Shown: positions 46,054-54,081 of the stretch, piece after piece
Layout: every line of letters begins with the position of its first letter
Numbering within the stretch: position 1 is the stretch's first letter
DNA from: JBHENC01 sp046262295
GTDB taxonomy: Bacteria > Acidobacteriota > Blastocatellia > Pyrinomonadales > Pyrinomonadaceae
Direction of reading: 5' to 3'
NCBI GenBank assembly: GCA_046262295.1
Contig: JBHENC010000005.1
Span: 62,001 to 126,000 of the forward strand
Length of the DNA stretch: 64,000 nt
Notes under the pieces: generated by a model
What the model saw: only the letters and a program-made list of their open reading frames with translations
Told to the model about the DNA's origin: nothing
Database searches by the model: none
Made by a program: the position numbers and the translations under genes

Positions 46054-46407
46054 TTAGCCTTTGGGATGTTCGTGCTGGTGTCCCTCGACGGGCAGACCGG
46101 CGTTGATCCAGCCCTCTTTGCCTTCTTCGTAATCCCGCACGTTGGTGTAGCCTTGCGCCGCCAATTCACGGGCGGCGTTTTCCGAAGCGTGTCAGGTCGG
46201 GCTGGCGCAGTAAACGACGATCTCTGCGCCTTTGTCCGGCAACAACGTCGGCGCTTGCGCGGCCACACTATCGGGCGGCAAGTTAATTGCGCCCGGCAGA
46301 TGCGCGTGTTTGTAATATTCCGCAGCCAGCGTTTCGACGAGCAGAAACTTTTCGCCGCGATCCATTTTCCCCTTCAACTCTTCGCGCGTGATCGTTGCTC
46401 CCATCAT
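46054..46407 (-). CDS. Rhodanese-domain protein, probable selenoprotein (in-frame TGA read as Sec72)
   Basis: 117 residues if TGA at 46194-46192 is decoded. Before it: ITREELKGKMDRGEKFLLVETL, AHLPGAINLP and IVVYCASPT; after it: HASENAARELAAQGYTNVRDYEEGKEGWINAGLPVEG, an uninterrupted rhodanese C-terminus ending at TAA 46056. The sulfur-carrying Cys67 is in VVYC; the TGA occupies the C-x4-C second cysteine of single-domain relatives, giving C-x4-U. A hairpin fitting the bacterial SECIS pattern follows. Start at one of two adjacent ATGs behind GGAGGAGG. A nonsense mutation is the alternative. Confidence 0.8.
46156..46177 (-). promoter_or_regulatory. Candidate bacterial SECIS hairpin of the rhodanese gene
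   Basis: Perfect 7-bp stem CGCCGCC/GGCGGCG with loop CGTGAATT; the loop begins 24 bases after the U of UGA and has G as its second base, within the usual limits for bacterial SECIS elements (loop roughly 16-37 bases from UGA, a G in the first two loop bases). Confidence 0.65.
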
Positions 46408-46437
46408 CCTCCTCCTTCATTCTTTCGCATCACAAGT

Positions 46438-46743
46438 TTAAGCGGCATTAATCTTCACCGCCTCGCTTCGTTCCTCTAACTCATTTTCCTTTGCTTCAAT
46501 CAACAGCAACGCGGCGGCGGCGGAGGCCAGTCCGGTCGCAATGAACACCGTCAGGCGAGAGCTATCAACGAAGGATTCCGCGACGGCTTGCCGGAGCGCG
46601 TCGGCAATCGCGGCATTAACGCTGGCAGGGATATTTATTCCGGCCAGCCGCGCACGCTGCTGGTTGAGTTGCGCTTTCGTTTCAGGCGTCGCGTTGATAA
46701 ACGCGAGCCGCCGGTCGAGGCTGTGATTAAAGCCGGACTTCAT
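46438..46743 (-). pseudogene. Probable C-terminal fragment of an MFS drug transporter
   Basis: 101 residues. The end reads SSRLTVFIATGLASAAAALLLIEAKENELEE, one hydrophobic helix followed by a charged tail, and the preceding IADALRQAVAESFVDS resembles the last extracellular loop of DHA2/EmrB-type transporters (VxxAFVDGFRxxxxxxA). The upstream 13 helices are absent, so it is likely a remnant. An authentic small membrane protein cannot be excluded. It precedes the rhodanese gene by 30 bases. Confidence 0.5.
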
Positions 46744-46892
46744 TAAGGAGCGTGCATTGCGTTGTTACCTTCGCGCTCCTTTTCCACTTAAAGACTCCTG
46801 CCGCCAAAGCAACCCACGTTTAATTTCAGGATCAGGCTATTCCGGTAACACTCTCTTTCAGCCGCTTCCACGCCAAGCATTATTTGCGAAGA

Positions 46893-47747
46893 TTATAACC
46901 TGTGCGAGGGTCTGCCGATATGTATGTGCGCGCCGGTGGCCGCGCCCGCGACCGCGCTGCGAAAGGCAATAAACGGAATTCCCGCGCGGCGCAGGTAATC
47001 AATCAGCGCGCTGCCTTCGATACTGTCTGGACGCACGGCGACATCCATTGCATTCCGATGATCGAAGCCCAGACGGTCATGCACGGATGTTTGCCCGAAG
47101 GCGCTGACGGGCAGCGCGTGGCCGAATCTGCCAGTGAAAAAGCTTGTAATCTTTCCCGCGTCGGCAAACAAAGAGAAGCTGCCGGGGCCTTCAAAACGCA
47201 CATAAGAAGTTGTACGCACATAGCCGCCGCGCGGCAGCACAGGGGCTTTCGCTAACTGCTCGGCGGCCTTTTCTTCGGCAATCGTTTCGTTGATATGCGC
47301 GATCTGTTTGTCGGCGTCGGTAATGCCTTGCCGCACTTTATCAATTTCCATTTGCGCCGCCGCGATTTTCTTCTCGCTCTCTGCGATCTTTTGTTTGGAG
47401 ATGAGTCCCTGCACGTACAGTTCTTGCAATTGGTCGCGCTCTTTCGTCGCGGCGCGTAGATTGGCTTCACGGTAAACAAGCAACTGCGCGAGGCTCTTCT
47501 TTGAATCGCCGACGGCTTTGATTAACTCCACACGTCTTCGCGCAAGTTCATCCGCCGCCTTCGCCGCTTCGCTTGACGGCGCACGCTTGGGACTCACCGA
47601 TGGTTGCCGCTTCTTCTTCTGCGCATGAGCCTTTACGAAAGGCAAAGGATCAATGAAGACGACGACAACGATCATCGCAACGACGGCAATCAGCTTCGTC
47701 GCTTTAATGATTCCAGACACGTTCGCTCTTTCGCTCGTCATCATCAT
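46893..47747 (-). CDS. Periplasmic coiled-coil protein with an M15-like peptidase domain
   Basis: 284 residues from ATG 47747. One membrane anchor or signal at about 18-38 (LIAVVAMIVVVVFIDPLPF) is followed by a Lys/Pro-rich linker, a long coiled coil (about 60-165, KERDQLQELYVQGLISKQKIAESEKKIAAAQ) and a C-terminal domain. That domain, with HDRLGFDHRNAMDVAV and GAATGAHIHIG, has His and Asp in the order of zinc DD-carboxypeptidases (M15/VanY-like). A cell-wall role with metal binding is plausible; the family is not certain. Confidence 0.65.
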   Translation of the reverse strand: MMMTSERANVSGIIKATKLIAVVAMIVVVVFIDPLPFVKAHAQKKKRQPSVSPKRAPSSEAAKAADELARRRVELIKAVGDSKKSLAQLLVYREANLRAATKERDQLQELYVQGLISKQKIAESEKKIAAAQMEIDKVRQGITDADKQIAHINETIAEEKAAEQLAKAPVLPRGGYVRTTSYVRFEGPGSFSLFADAGKITSFFTGRFGHALPVSAFGQTSVHDRLGFDHRNAMDVAVRPDSIEGSALIDYLRRAGIPFIAFRSAVAGAATGAHIHIGRPSHRL

Positions 47748-47834
47748 TCTATTTTCGAGCACAGCGCAGAACCCATACCGCAGCTTTTATGTAACAACTC
47801 TTTTGAGCAAGCCGCGTGTTTGAGGCAAGCGGTT

Positions 47835-49256
47835 TTACAATTTATCTGCAAGAGCGGCTTGCGCCGCTAGATGGCCGCACATTCCATGCACGCCTCCGCC
47901 GGGCGGCGTCGAGGACGAACACAGATACAAACCCTTCACAGGAGTTTTATAAAAGTGCCGCGTGGGGCGCAGGAAAAGCTGCGGCAAATCCTGCGCGCCG
48001 CCGTTGATGTCGCCACCGACTAAGTTCGCATTGTGCTTTTCGAGGACGGCGGGCGCGAGCACATTGCGCGCGAGAATCAAATCTCTAAAACCGGGCGCGA
48101 ACCGTTCGATCTGTTTCTCTATACGCTCGGTCATATCGAAGCTTGAACCGTTCGGCACATGGCAGTAAGCCCAGAGCGTATGACGTTCGGCGGGCGCGCG
48201 TGTCGCGTCGAACAGGCTCGGCTGCGTAACCAAGACATACGGCTTTTCGGCGTGCTTGCCTTCCCACGCGGTGCGCTCGGAAAGAGCTATCTCTTCAAGC
48301 GTGCCGCCCAGATGCACGGTCGCCGCACGCGCGCACTCTCGCGCTTTCCAGGGCACGGGAGCAGCGAGCGCCCAATCAATTTTATAAGCCGCTGTACCGT
48401 AGCGATAACTTTCAAGCGCGCGTTTGTAACTTGCGGGCAAACGATGCCCCGCGATTTTTAGTAACTGGCGCGGCGTGATGTCGCAGAGGATGTGGCGCGC
48501 GGGCGGTAGTTCGTCAATCGAATCCACGCGCGCGTTCGTGATGATTTCACCGCCGAGCGAACGCAGCAAAGAAGCCATCGCGTCGGCGATTTTTTGCGCA
48601 CCGCCACGCGGAAAAGGCCACCCGACGGCGTGCCCAGTGATACCCAGCACGAGACCGAAAGACGCGCTCGCCGTTTTGCCGAGAGGCAACATCGAATGCG
48701 CGGCCATGCCCGCGAAGAATGCCCGCGCGCGGCTTCCATCGAACCAGCCTCGCGCCAGATTCTCCGCCGTGCGTATCGCCTGAAGACCGAAGCGCGCGAG
48801 CAGCAAAGGATGGCGCGGCAGGTGTACGGGTTGCAGCAACTCTCCGCTCAAGTCCTCCCATGCGTCAACGAAAGGTTTCATCAATCTACGATAAGCGGCA
48901 GCGTCTTCATTTAGTGTTTCGCCCGTCGCATCAATCGCGCGTTCGAGCAGCGCCGCCGTGCCGTCGTCGAAAGGATGCGCGAGCGCCGCCGTCGGATGAA
49001 TCCATTCGAGGCCGTGTTGACCGAGCGGCAGTGTGCGCAAGAAAGGCGAACCGACGCCGAGCGGATGCACCGCCGAACACACGTCATGAATGAAGCCGGG
49101 CAGCGTTAGCTCGCTTGAGCGACAACCGCCGCCGATAGTGTCGGAAGCTTCACGCACAAGCACGGAGCGCCCCGCCTGCGCCAGCGTGATCGCCGCCGCC
49201 AGACCGTTCGGCCCCGAACCGACGACGATTGCATCGTAAGCGCGCGCGTCCGTCAT
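47835..49256 (-). CDS. FAD-dependent oxidoreductase, phytoene-desaturase-like
   Basis: 473 residues. Dinucleotide motif IVVGSGPNGLAAAITLAQAG, then VREASDTIGGGCRSSELTLPGF and the C-terminal GLYLCSSSTPPGGGVHGMCGHLAAQAAL, typical of the NAD(P)/FAD-dependent CrtI-like group. Members oxidise or isomerise isoprenoids or related hydrophobic molecules. No carotenoid gene lies nearby, so the substrate is unknown. Standalone; convergent with nothing and followed by the M15-like gene on the same strand after 72 bases. Confidence 0.85.
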   Translation of the reverse strand: MTDARAYDAIVVGSGPNGLAAAITLAQAGRSVLVREASDTIGGGCRSSELTLPGFIHDVCSAVHPLGVGSPFLRTLPLGQHGLEWIHPTAALAHPFDDGTAALLERAIDATGETLNEDAAAYRRLMKPFVDAWEDLSGELLQPVHLPRHPLLLARFGLQAIRTAENLARGWFDGSRARAFFAGMAAHSMLPLGKTASASFGLVLGITGHAVGWPFPRGGAQKIADAMASLLRSLGGEIITNARVDSIDELPPARHILCDITPRQLLKIAGHRLPASYKRALESYRYGTAAYKIDWALAAPVPWKARECARAATVHLGGTLEEIALSERTAWEGKHAEKPYVLVTQPSLFDATRAPAERHTLWAYCHVPNGSSFDMTERIEKQIERFAPGFRDLILARNVLAPAVLEKHNANLVGGDINGGAQDLPQLFLRPTRHFYKTPVKGLYLCSSSTPPGGGVHGMCGHLAAQAALADKL

Positions 49257-49692
49257 ACGGCGACGCTTTCCGATTTACGAACCGGCGCGTAGAAGCCATC
49301 GAAACTAATCTTCGCTTTACACGGAAGCATTATCATTTTATCGAGCATCTCTTTATCATAACGGCACGATTGTTTTTCGGGGCGTCGCCCGAAAAGCTTA
49401 TCGCTTGTTGCGCCGCAAGGCGATAGTGGCGGCAGTTGCGATTAACGCCGCGAGGCCGATGGTGGCCGCTACTTTCGGTAAAGGATCGGCGCTATCTCCT
49501 GCGATCCGCTCATCTCCGTATCCTTTCCGTTTTGCCAGTGAAGACCGTCGTTCAATTAAAACATATCGTGTGCGAACAAGTGTTCATCAACCGTGTGCCG
49601 AAATATTCGGGTAAGTATAACTTTATTTTGCGGCGCGGCGTTGCCGGATAAACTCATCGCCGTTAACATTGTCGGGTTCATTTCGCAAACGC
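49257..49692. other. 436-base intergenic region between the FAD oxidoreductase and the TSUP gene
   Basis: Contains promoters for both divergent genes by necessity. On the minus strand (about 49408-49560) a frame reads PKVAATIGLAALIATAATIALRR before a stop, like the membrane tail of a protein, but no start codon or upstream domain was found; probably a remnant. Confidence 0.4.
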
Positions 49693-50457
49693 ATGACACA
49701 TTCAATTGCGCTGCTGGCCGCTGCTTTTGTCGCGGGCATAATCAACTCCGTCGCAGGGGGCGGTACGCTGCTCACGTTCCCGGTCTTGATCTGGGTCGGC
49801 CTTAATCCCAAGACGGCGAACGCGACGAGCACCGTCGCGCTGTGGCCGGGACTTATCGGCGGGATGTGGGGCTACCGGCGCGAGTTGCACAACAGCAAAC
49901 AGTTGCTTGTGCGTCTGGGCATTACGAGCGTGTGCGGCGGCGCGGTCGGCGCATGGCTTTTGATACGCACGCCCACGCCTCTTTTTGCGCGCCTCGTACC
50001 GTTTCTGATTCTCTTCGCCACCGTGCTGTTCATCGTGCAGGAGCCTGTCAGCCGCTGGCTGCGCACGCAAATGACTCCCGGACAAACGCTCGGCGGCTGG
50101 TGGGTGGGAGCGATCATCTTTCAATTTTTGTCGGCGATTTACGGCGGCTACTTCGGAGCCGGAAACGGCATACTGATGCTCGCCGTGCTTGGTCTGATCG
50201 GCCTCAACGACATCCACAAAGCGAACGGCGTGAAAAATTATTTAGGGATTTGTCTTAACAGCGCGGCGATTATCGGCTTCGCTTTTTCGGGCTTGGTTGA
50301 CTGGCCGGATGCACTGTTGATGGCCGTAAGCGCCATCGCGGGCGGCTATTTCGGCGCAAGCATCGCGCAACGATTGGGGCGCGTCTTCGTCCGCCGCGCG
50401 GTGATCGTCATCGGCTTGGTTATCGGCGTCGTCATGCTGATACGCATCGAGCGTTGA
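49693..50457 (+). CDS. TSUP-family (TauE/SafE) membrane transporter
   Basis: 254 residues from ATG 49693. Seven to eight membrane segments; the TauE/SafE repeat GIINSVAGGGTLLTFPVLIWVGLNPKTANATSTVAL and, in the second half, SAIYGGYFGAGNGILMLAVLGLIGLNDIHKANGVKNY (the repeated GG-G-G and N-T/K-A-N motifs). The family exports or imports sulfite, sulfoacetate and other organosulfur anions. A sulfur substrate would suit the rhodanese nearby, but this is only association. Confidence 0.9.
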   Translation: MTHSIALLAAAFVAGIINSVAGGGTLLTFPVLIWVGLNPKTANATSTVALWPGLIGGMWGYRRELHNSKQLLVRLGITSVCGGAVGAWLLIRTPTPLFARLVPFLILFATVLFIVQEPVSRWLRTQMTPGQTLGGWWVGAIIFQFLSAIYGGYFGAGNGILMLAVLGLIGLNDIHKANGVKNYLGICLNSAAIIGFAFSGLVDWPDALLMAVSAIAGGYFGASIAQRLGRVFVRRAVIVIGLVIGVVMLIRIER

Positions 50458-50507
50458 ACTATTTCGCTTCAACAAATTCCGGTTAATTGAATTGTCAGGT
50501 TAGGCTC

Positions 50508-51002
50508 TCACGACGATGCGGTTATGGCGACGCTTACTTCTTCGATGGGCAGCAGCGCACGCAAAGCATCAGGCTCTAGTGAAATTAGAAAACCTCGCTG
50601 GCCGCCGTTGATGTAAATTTCGGGAAGCGAAAAGATTGTTTGTTCGGCGTATACGGGCAAGCGCGTGCGCGTCCCGAACGGGCTGATGCCGCCCACCATG
50701 TAGCCGGTCAGCTTTTGCGCCGCCTGTGCCGCACACGCCGTGACGCTCTTAACTTTCAGCGTGCGCGCCAGCGTCTTCGTAGAGACTTCGCAATCGCCGT
50801 GCATCAGAACGATGAGCGGCGTGCGAGCGTCCGTCTCCATCAGGAGAGTTTTGATAACAAAGTGTTCCGCAACACCCAGTTCGGCGGCGGCGCGGTGTGT
50901 GCCTCCCTGTTCTTCATAAGCGTAGAAATGCGCGGCGAACGTAACGCCCTTGTCGCGTAGCAGCCGTATCGCCGGTGTGATGGGATATTTATCTTTTTCC
51001 AT
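50508..51002 (-). CDS. ybaK: Cys-tRNA(Pro) deacylase, YbaK/EbsC family
   Basis: 164 residues. The conserved Lys is in FVIKTLLM; GYMVGGISPFGTRTRLPVYAE and EIYINGGQRGFLISLEP are diagnostic of YbaK. It hydrolyses Cys-tRNA(Pro) in trans, protecting against cysteine mischarging. Monocistronic, convergent with the TSUP gene. Confidence 0.95.
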   Translation of the reverse strand: MEKDKYPITPAIRLLRDKGVTFAAHFYAYEEQGGTHRAAAELGVAEHFVIKTLLMETDARTPLIVLMHGDCEVSTKTLARTLKVKSVTACAAQAAQKLTGYMVGGISPFGTRTRLPVYAEQTIFSLPEIYINGGQRGFLISLEPDALRALLPIEEVSVAITASS

Positions 51003-51088
51003 TGCGGGCTTTTCCGATAGGTGTTATGAGAAAGCGTTCGAGTTATATTTCAAAGTTTTAAGAATACCGCAAACATAACAGGAGTGCG

Positions 51089-51829
51089 ATGGCGACATAC
51101 GATGAAATGAGCTTACCCGTCAGGCTCTTTATGAAGGGCTATCCTTTCTCGCGTTATACGATTGATCCCGTGCCGTGCGCGCCGCTTGGCGTGCCTTTGC
51201 GGGAAGCGCGCATCGCGCTCGTGACGACCGCCGGGCTACATACGCCGCAGCAAAAAGGTTTCGATAAAATCACGACCGGCGATACTTCCTTCCGCGAAAT
51301 TCCGAACACGATTGAGACGGCGAGCCTGATTGAATCCCACAACAGTAGCTCTTTCAATCACGCCGGAATAGAAACCGACCGCAATCTCGCGCTCCCGCTT
51401 GACCGTTTCCGCGAACTCGCCGCCGAAGGTGTGATTAAAGAATTGAACCGACGCCATTTCAGCTTTATGGGTTCGATTTTCAATCCGCGCAAATTAATCA
51501 AAGAGACTGCGCCGGAAGTGGCGCGGCGTTTGCGCGCCGACAATGTGAACGCAGTGCTTTTGACGCCCGTGTGACCGCTCTGCGTCCAGACCGTCGGTCT
51601 GGTTCAAGCCGCGATTGAGCGCGAAAACATCAGCACCATTTCGCTTTCCCTGCTGCGCGAAGTGACGCGGATAATTCGCCCGCCCCGCGCTCTCTTTGTG
51701 CCGTATCCGCTCGGCTATCCGCTCGGCGCGCCCGGCGACGCGACGCTCCAACATCGCATCATCGCGTCGGCACTGTCACTTCTGACGAGAAACGAGGCGC
51801 CGGTGTTTGACGAATTTCAAGAGCGATGA
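51089..51829 (+). CDS. Selenoprotein-B-family (glycine/sarcosine/betaine/D-proline reductase-like) protein, probable selenoprotein (Sec162)
   Basis: 246 residues if TGA at 51572-51574 is decoded. The first 161 residues (DPVPCAPLGVPLREARIALVTTAGLH, LAAEGVI, NAVLLTPV) match the family. After TGA the same frame continues PLCVQTVGLVQAAIE, ISTISLSLLREVT and RPPRALFVPYPLGYPLG to a TGA at 51827. Relatives carry PVCPxC here, so the site becomes U-x2-C, a redox motif. A perfect hairpin begins 12 bases after the TGA. Not a full GrdB (about 430 residues). The flavin reductase 57 bases downstream may supply electrons. Confidence 0.85.
51586..51602 (+). promoter_or_regulatory. Candidate bacterial SECIS hairpin of the selenoprotein-B-family gene
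   Basis: Perfect 7-bp stem CCAGACC/GGTCTGG with loop GTC. The loop starts at base 22 counted from the U of UGA, as in the E. coli fdhF element, and its first base is G. Confidence 0.75.
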
Positions 51830-51886
51830 GTAAGCGGAAGGATTCGGAATAGTGCGATTAAAGCTTAGCGAGCAAGTGATAAGCGT

Positions 51887-53359
51887 TTGAGCGATTACGA
51901 CATCATTGTGATTGGCGGCGGTTCGGGCGGTCTGGTTGTGGCGGCGGGCGCGGCGCATCTTGGCGCGCGTGTTGCGCTCGTCGAAAAACGTGCGCTCGGC
52001 GGCGATTGTCTTTACGCGGGCTGCGTGCCGTCGAAGACTTTGATTCGCTCGGCACGGTTCGCAGCCGAAGTGCGACGCGCGGAAGCGTTCGGGTTCGCTG
52101 CGCTCGAACCATTGCGCTTCAAAGATGAAAACTTCACGGCGATTACCGACCGCGTCGCGCGCGTGATTGCAACAGTCGGCGAACACGATGCGCCGGAGCG
52201 TTTCCGCGCAATGGGCATAGACGTTATCTTCGGCACGCCGCGATTCATATCGGCGAACAGTTTGGAGATACGCGCCACACAGGACAGCGAAGATGCCACG
52301 CGAACCGTTACCGCGCGGCGTTTTTGTCTCGCAACGGGTTCGCGTCCCGCCGTGCCTTCAATCGAAGGCTTAAACGAAGCGAACTTTCTAACGAACGAAG
52401 AAGTGTTTCAGCTCAAACGCCTTCCGCATTCGCTGGCAGTTCTCGGCGGCGGCCCCATCGGAGTCGAGTTAGGCCAATCGTTCGCGCGCTTCGGCAGCCG
52501 CGTCACCATTATCGAAGCCGCCAATCGGTTGCTCTCCAGAGAAGACGAAGAAGTTTCCGCAAGCATCGAACAAACCTTGCGCGCGGAAGGTCTGGAAATT
52601 CTTCTCAACGCTAAAGCCGCGCGCGTTCGCACGACGGCGGCAGACAATCGTAAGACGCTTGTAATCGAACAGGGCGGCGCGATGCGGGAAGTTGTCGCGG
52701 AAGAAATATTAGTTGCAACGGGACGCAGGCCGAACATCGAGGGCTTGAATCTGGAAGCGGCGGGCGTTCGCTATGATGAGCAGCGCATCATCACGGACGA
52801 TTACTTGCGCACCAACGCCAAACACATTTTCGCGGCGGGCGACGTGACAGGCCATTTCCCTTTCACGCACATGGCCGCTTACGAGGCTTCCGTCGTCGTG
52901 CGCAACGCGCTGCTGTTCCGGCCGCTGTTGCAGAAAACGGATTTCCGCGTCGTCCCTTGGGCAGTGTTCACAGACCCGGAAGTGGCGCGCGTCGGGATGA
53001 CGGAAACGGAGGCGCGCGAGCATTACGGCGTGAGATCGGTGCGCGTTTATCGCACCGACTTTGCGGACAATGACCGCGCCAATGCGGAAGAAGCGACGCG
53101 CGGATTCGTCAAACTCATCTGCGCCGGACGCAAAGAAACGATTGTCGGCGCGCACATCATCGGCGCACACGCGGGCGAACTCATCCACGAAGTTGTGCTG
53201 GCGATGAAAATGAAACTTTCCGCAGCGTCGCTCGGCGGCCTCATTCACGTTTACCCGACGCTCTCGCAAGTCACACAACAGGCCGGACTCGATGCGGTGC
53301 TCGCAAAGCTCGTGCGCTACCGTAAGCCGCTCTCATACCTTCTCTCATGGCGACGTTAA
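51887..53359 (+). CDS. Class I flavin disulfide oxidoreductase, MerA/Lpd-like
   Basis: 490 residues from a TTG at 51887; no ATG, GTG or other start fits the frame. FAD motif IIVIGGGSGGLVVAAGAA, the redox disulfide in GGDCLYAGCVPSK, NAD(P) motif AVLGGGPIGVELGQSFARFG, the FAD ribityl site KHIFAAGDVTG, and the C-terminal HVYPTLSQ with the catalytic His (family HPT). It resembles mercuric reductases without the heavy-metal domain and without C-terminal vicinal cysteines, so mercury reduction is not expected. Same strand, 57 bases after the selenoprotein gene; transferring electrons from NAD(P)H to its U-x2-C motif is a testable inference. Confidence 0.88.
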   Translation: MSDYDIIVIGGGSGGLVVAAGAAHLGARVALVEKRALGGDCLYAGCVPSKTLIRSARFAAEVRRAEAFGFAALEPLRFKDENFTAITDRVARVIATVGEHDAPERFRAMGIDVIFGTPRFISANSLEIRATQDSEDATRTVTARRFCLATGSRPAVPSIEGLNEANFLTNEEVFQLKRLPHSLAVLGGGPIGVELGQSFARFGSRVTIIEAANRLLSREDEEVSASIEQTLRAEGLEILLNAKAARVRTTAADNRKTLVIEQGGAMREVVAEEILVATGRRPNIEGLNLEAAGVRYDEQRIITDDYLRTNAKHIFAAGDVTGHFPFTHMAAYEASVVVRNALLFRPLLQKTDFRVVPWAVFTDPEVARVGMTETEAREHYGVRSVRVYRTDFADNDRANAEEATRGFVKLICAGRKETIVGAHIIGAHAGELIHEVVLAMKMKLSAASLGGLIHVYPTLSQVTQQAGLDAVLAKLVRYRKPLSYLLSWRR

Positions 53360-53382
53360 GAATTCATCGCCGTTAAATTTCA

Positions 53383-54009
53383 TCACCGCTTACGCCGCAA
53401 CGCATTCAATTCGTCTAGCTTGATATAGCCCTGCAACTGAAATCCGCCTTTGCCGTCGGGCAGAAACACCGCGCTTTCGGCGTAATCAATCAACTTCGCT
53501 TTGCTCGCATCGGCAAGCGCCTGATGATGATTGACGATGATCGTGTTACTGCCTGTGGCAGGCGCAGTTGAAAGCAGTTTCCTGATGGCGGGCAAGACAT
53601 TCGGATTGAAGCGATCAAGTTCCGGGAGCACCGTGTCTTTGCCGAAGGCGAGCATCGCAGATTCTTTGTTGCGGCAAAACTCCCCGCTGTAAACTTCGCC
53701 GACGGGGATTTTCAGCAACTTATAAGCCGCGCCGAGTGCAACTGATTGACGGCGGCCTTTATCGGTCAAGTTGTCCTGCGTTTTGCAATCGTTCATGTCC
53801 GGCAAATCCGGTTCTTTGAAGGCGGCGCGTTCGCCGTGCCGTATGTAAACGACGTAGCCGCCGCGCTGCAATTTGCGCACAAGCGTTCGCGCCGCCGGAT
53901 AATGAGAAGTAATCTTAACAGTCGAAGTTTTCCCCTGCGCGTGTACGAACGGCGCGATGACGAGAAACAGCAAGGCGGCAGCGAGCGTTGAAGTTAAGAC
54001 TTGTTTCAT
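53383..54009 (-). CDS. Secreted histidine-phosphatase-family protein
   Basis: 208 residues with signal peptide (KQVLTSTLAAALLFLVIAPFVHA). The catalytic RHG motif is VVYIRHGER; NLTDKGRRQSVALG, GEVYSGEFCRNKESA and the second His in TIIVNHHQALAD (family VxHG, here NHH) follow. A periplasmic phosphatase of unknown substrate is likely. Convergent with the flavin reductase, standalone. Confidence 0.85.
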   Translation of the reverse strand: MKQVLTSTLAAALLFLVIAPFVHAQGKTSTVKITSHYPAARTLVRKLQRGGYVVYIRHGERAAFKEPDLPDMNDCKTQDNLTDKGRRQSVALGAAYKLLKIPVGEVYSGEFCRNKESAMLAFGKDTVLPELDRFNPNVLPAIRKLLSTAPATGSNTIIVNHHQALADASKAKLIDYAESAVFLPDGKGGFQLQGYIKLDELNALRRKR

Positions 54010-54081
54010 GTTTTGCTTTCGTAGGAACGTAACGGAGTGGCTTAATCCGCTATCATTTTGTGAAGTTCTGTATCTTCGCCG

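Noticed and set aside
47835..49256. Carotenoid biosynthesis gene crtI
   Set aside because: The fold fits but no crtB, crtE or other carotenoid gene is nearby, and the family is broad.
49405..49651. Overlapping plus-strand open frames and a minus-strand membrane-tail frame between the FAD oxidoreductase and TSUP genes
   Set aside because: No start codon with a ribosome-binding site and no domain; the minus frame is preceded by a stop without a start.
51887..53359. Mercuric reductase
   Set aside because: It lacks the N-terminal heavy-metal domain and the C-terminal vicinal cysteines, and no other mer gene is present.
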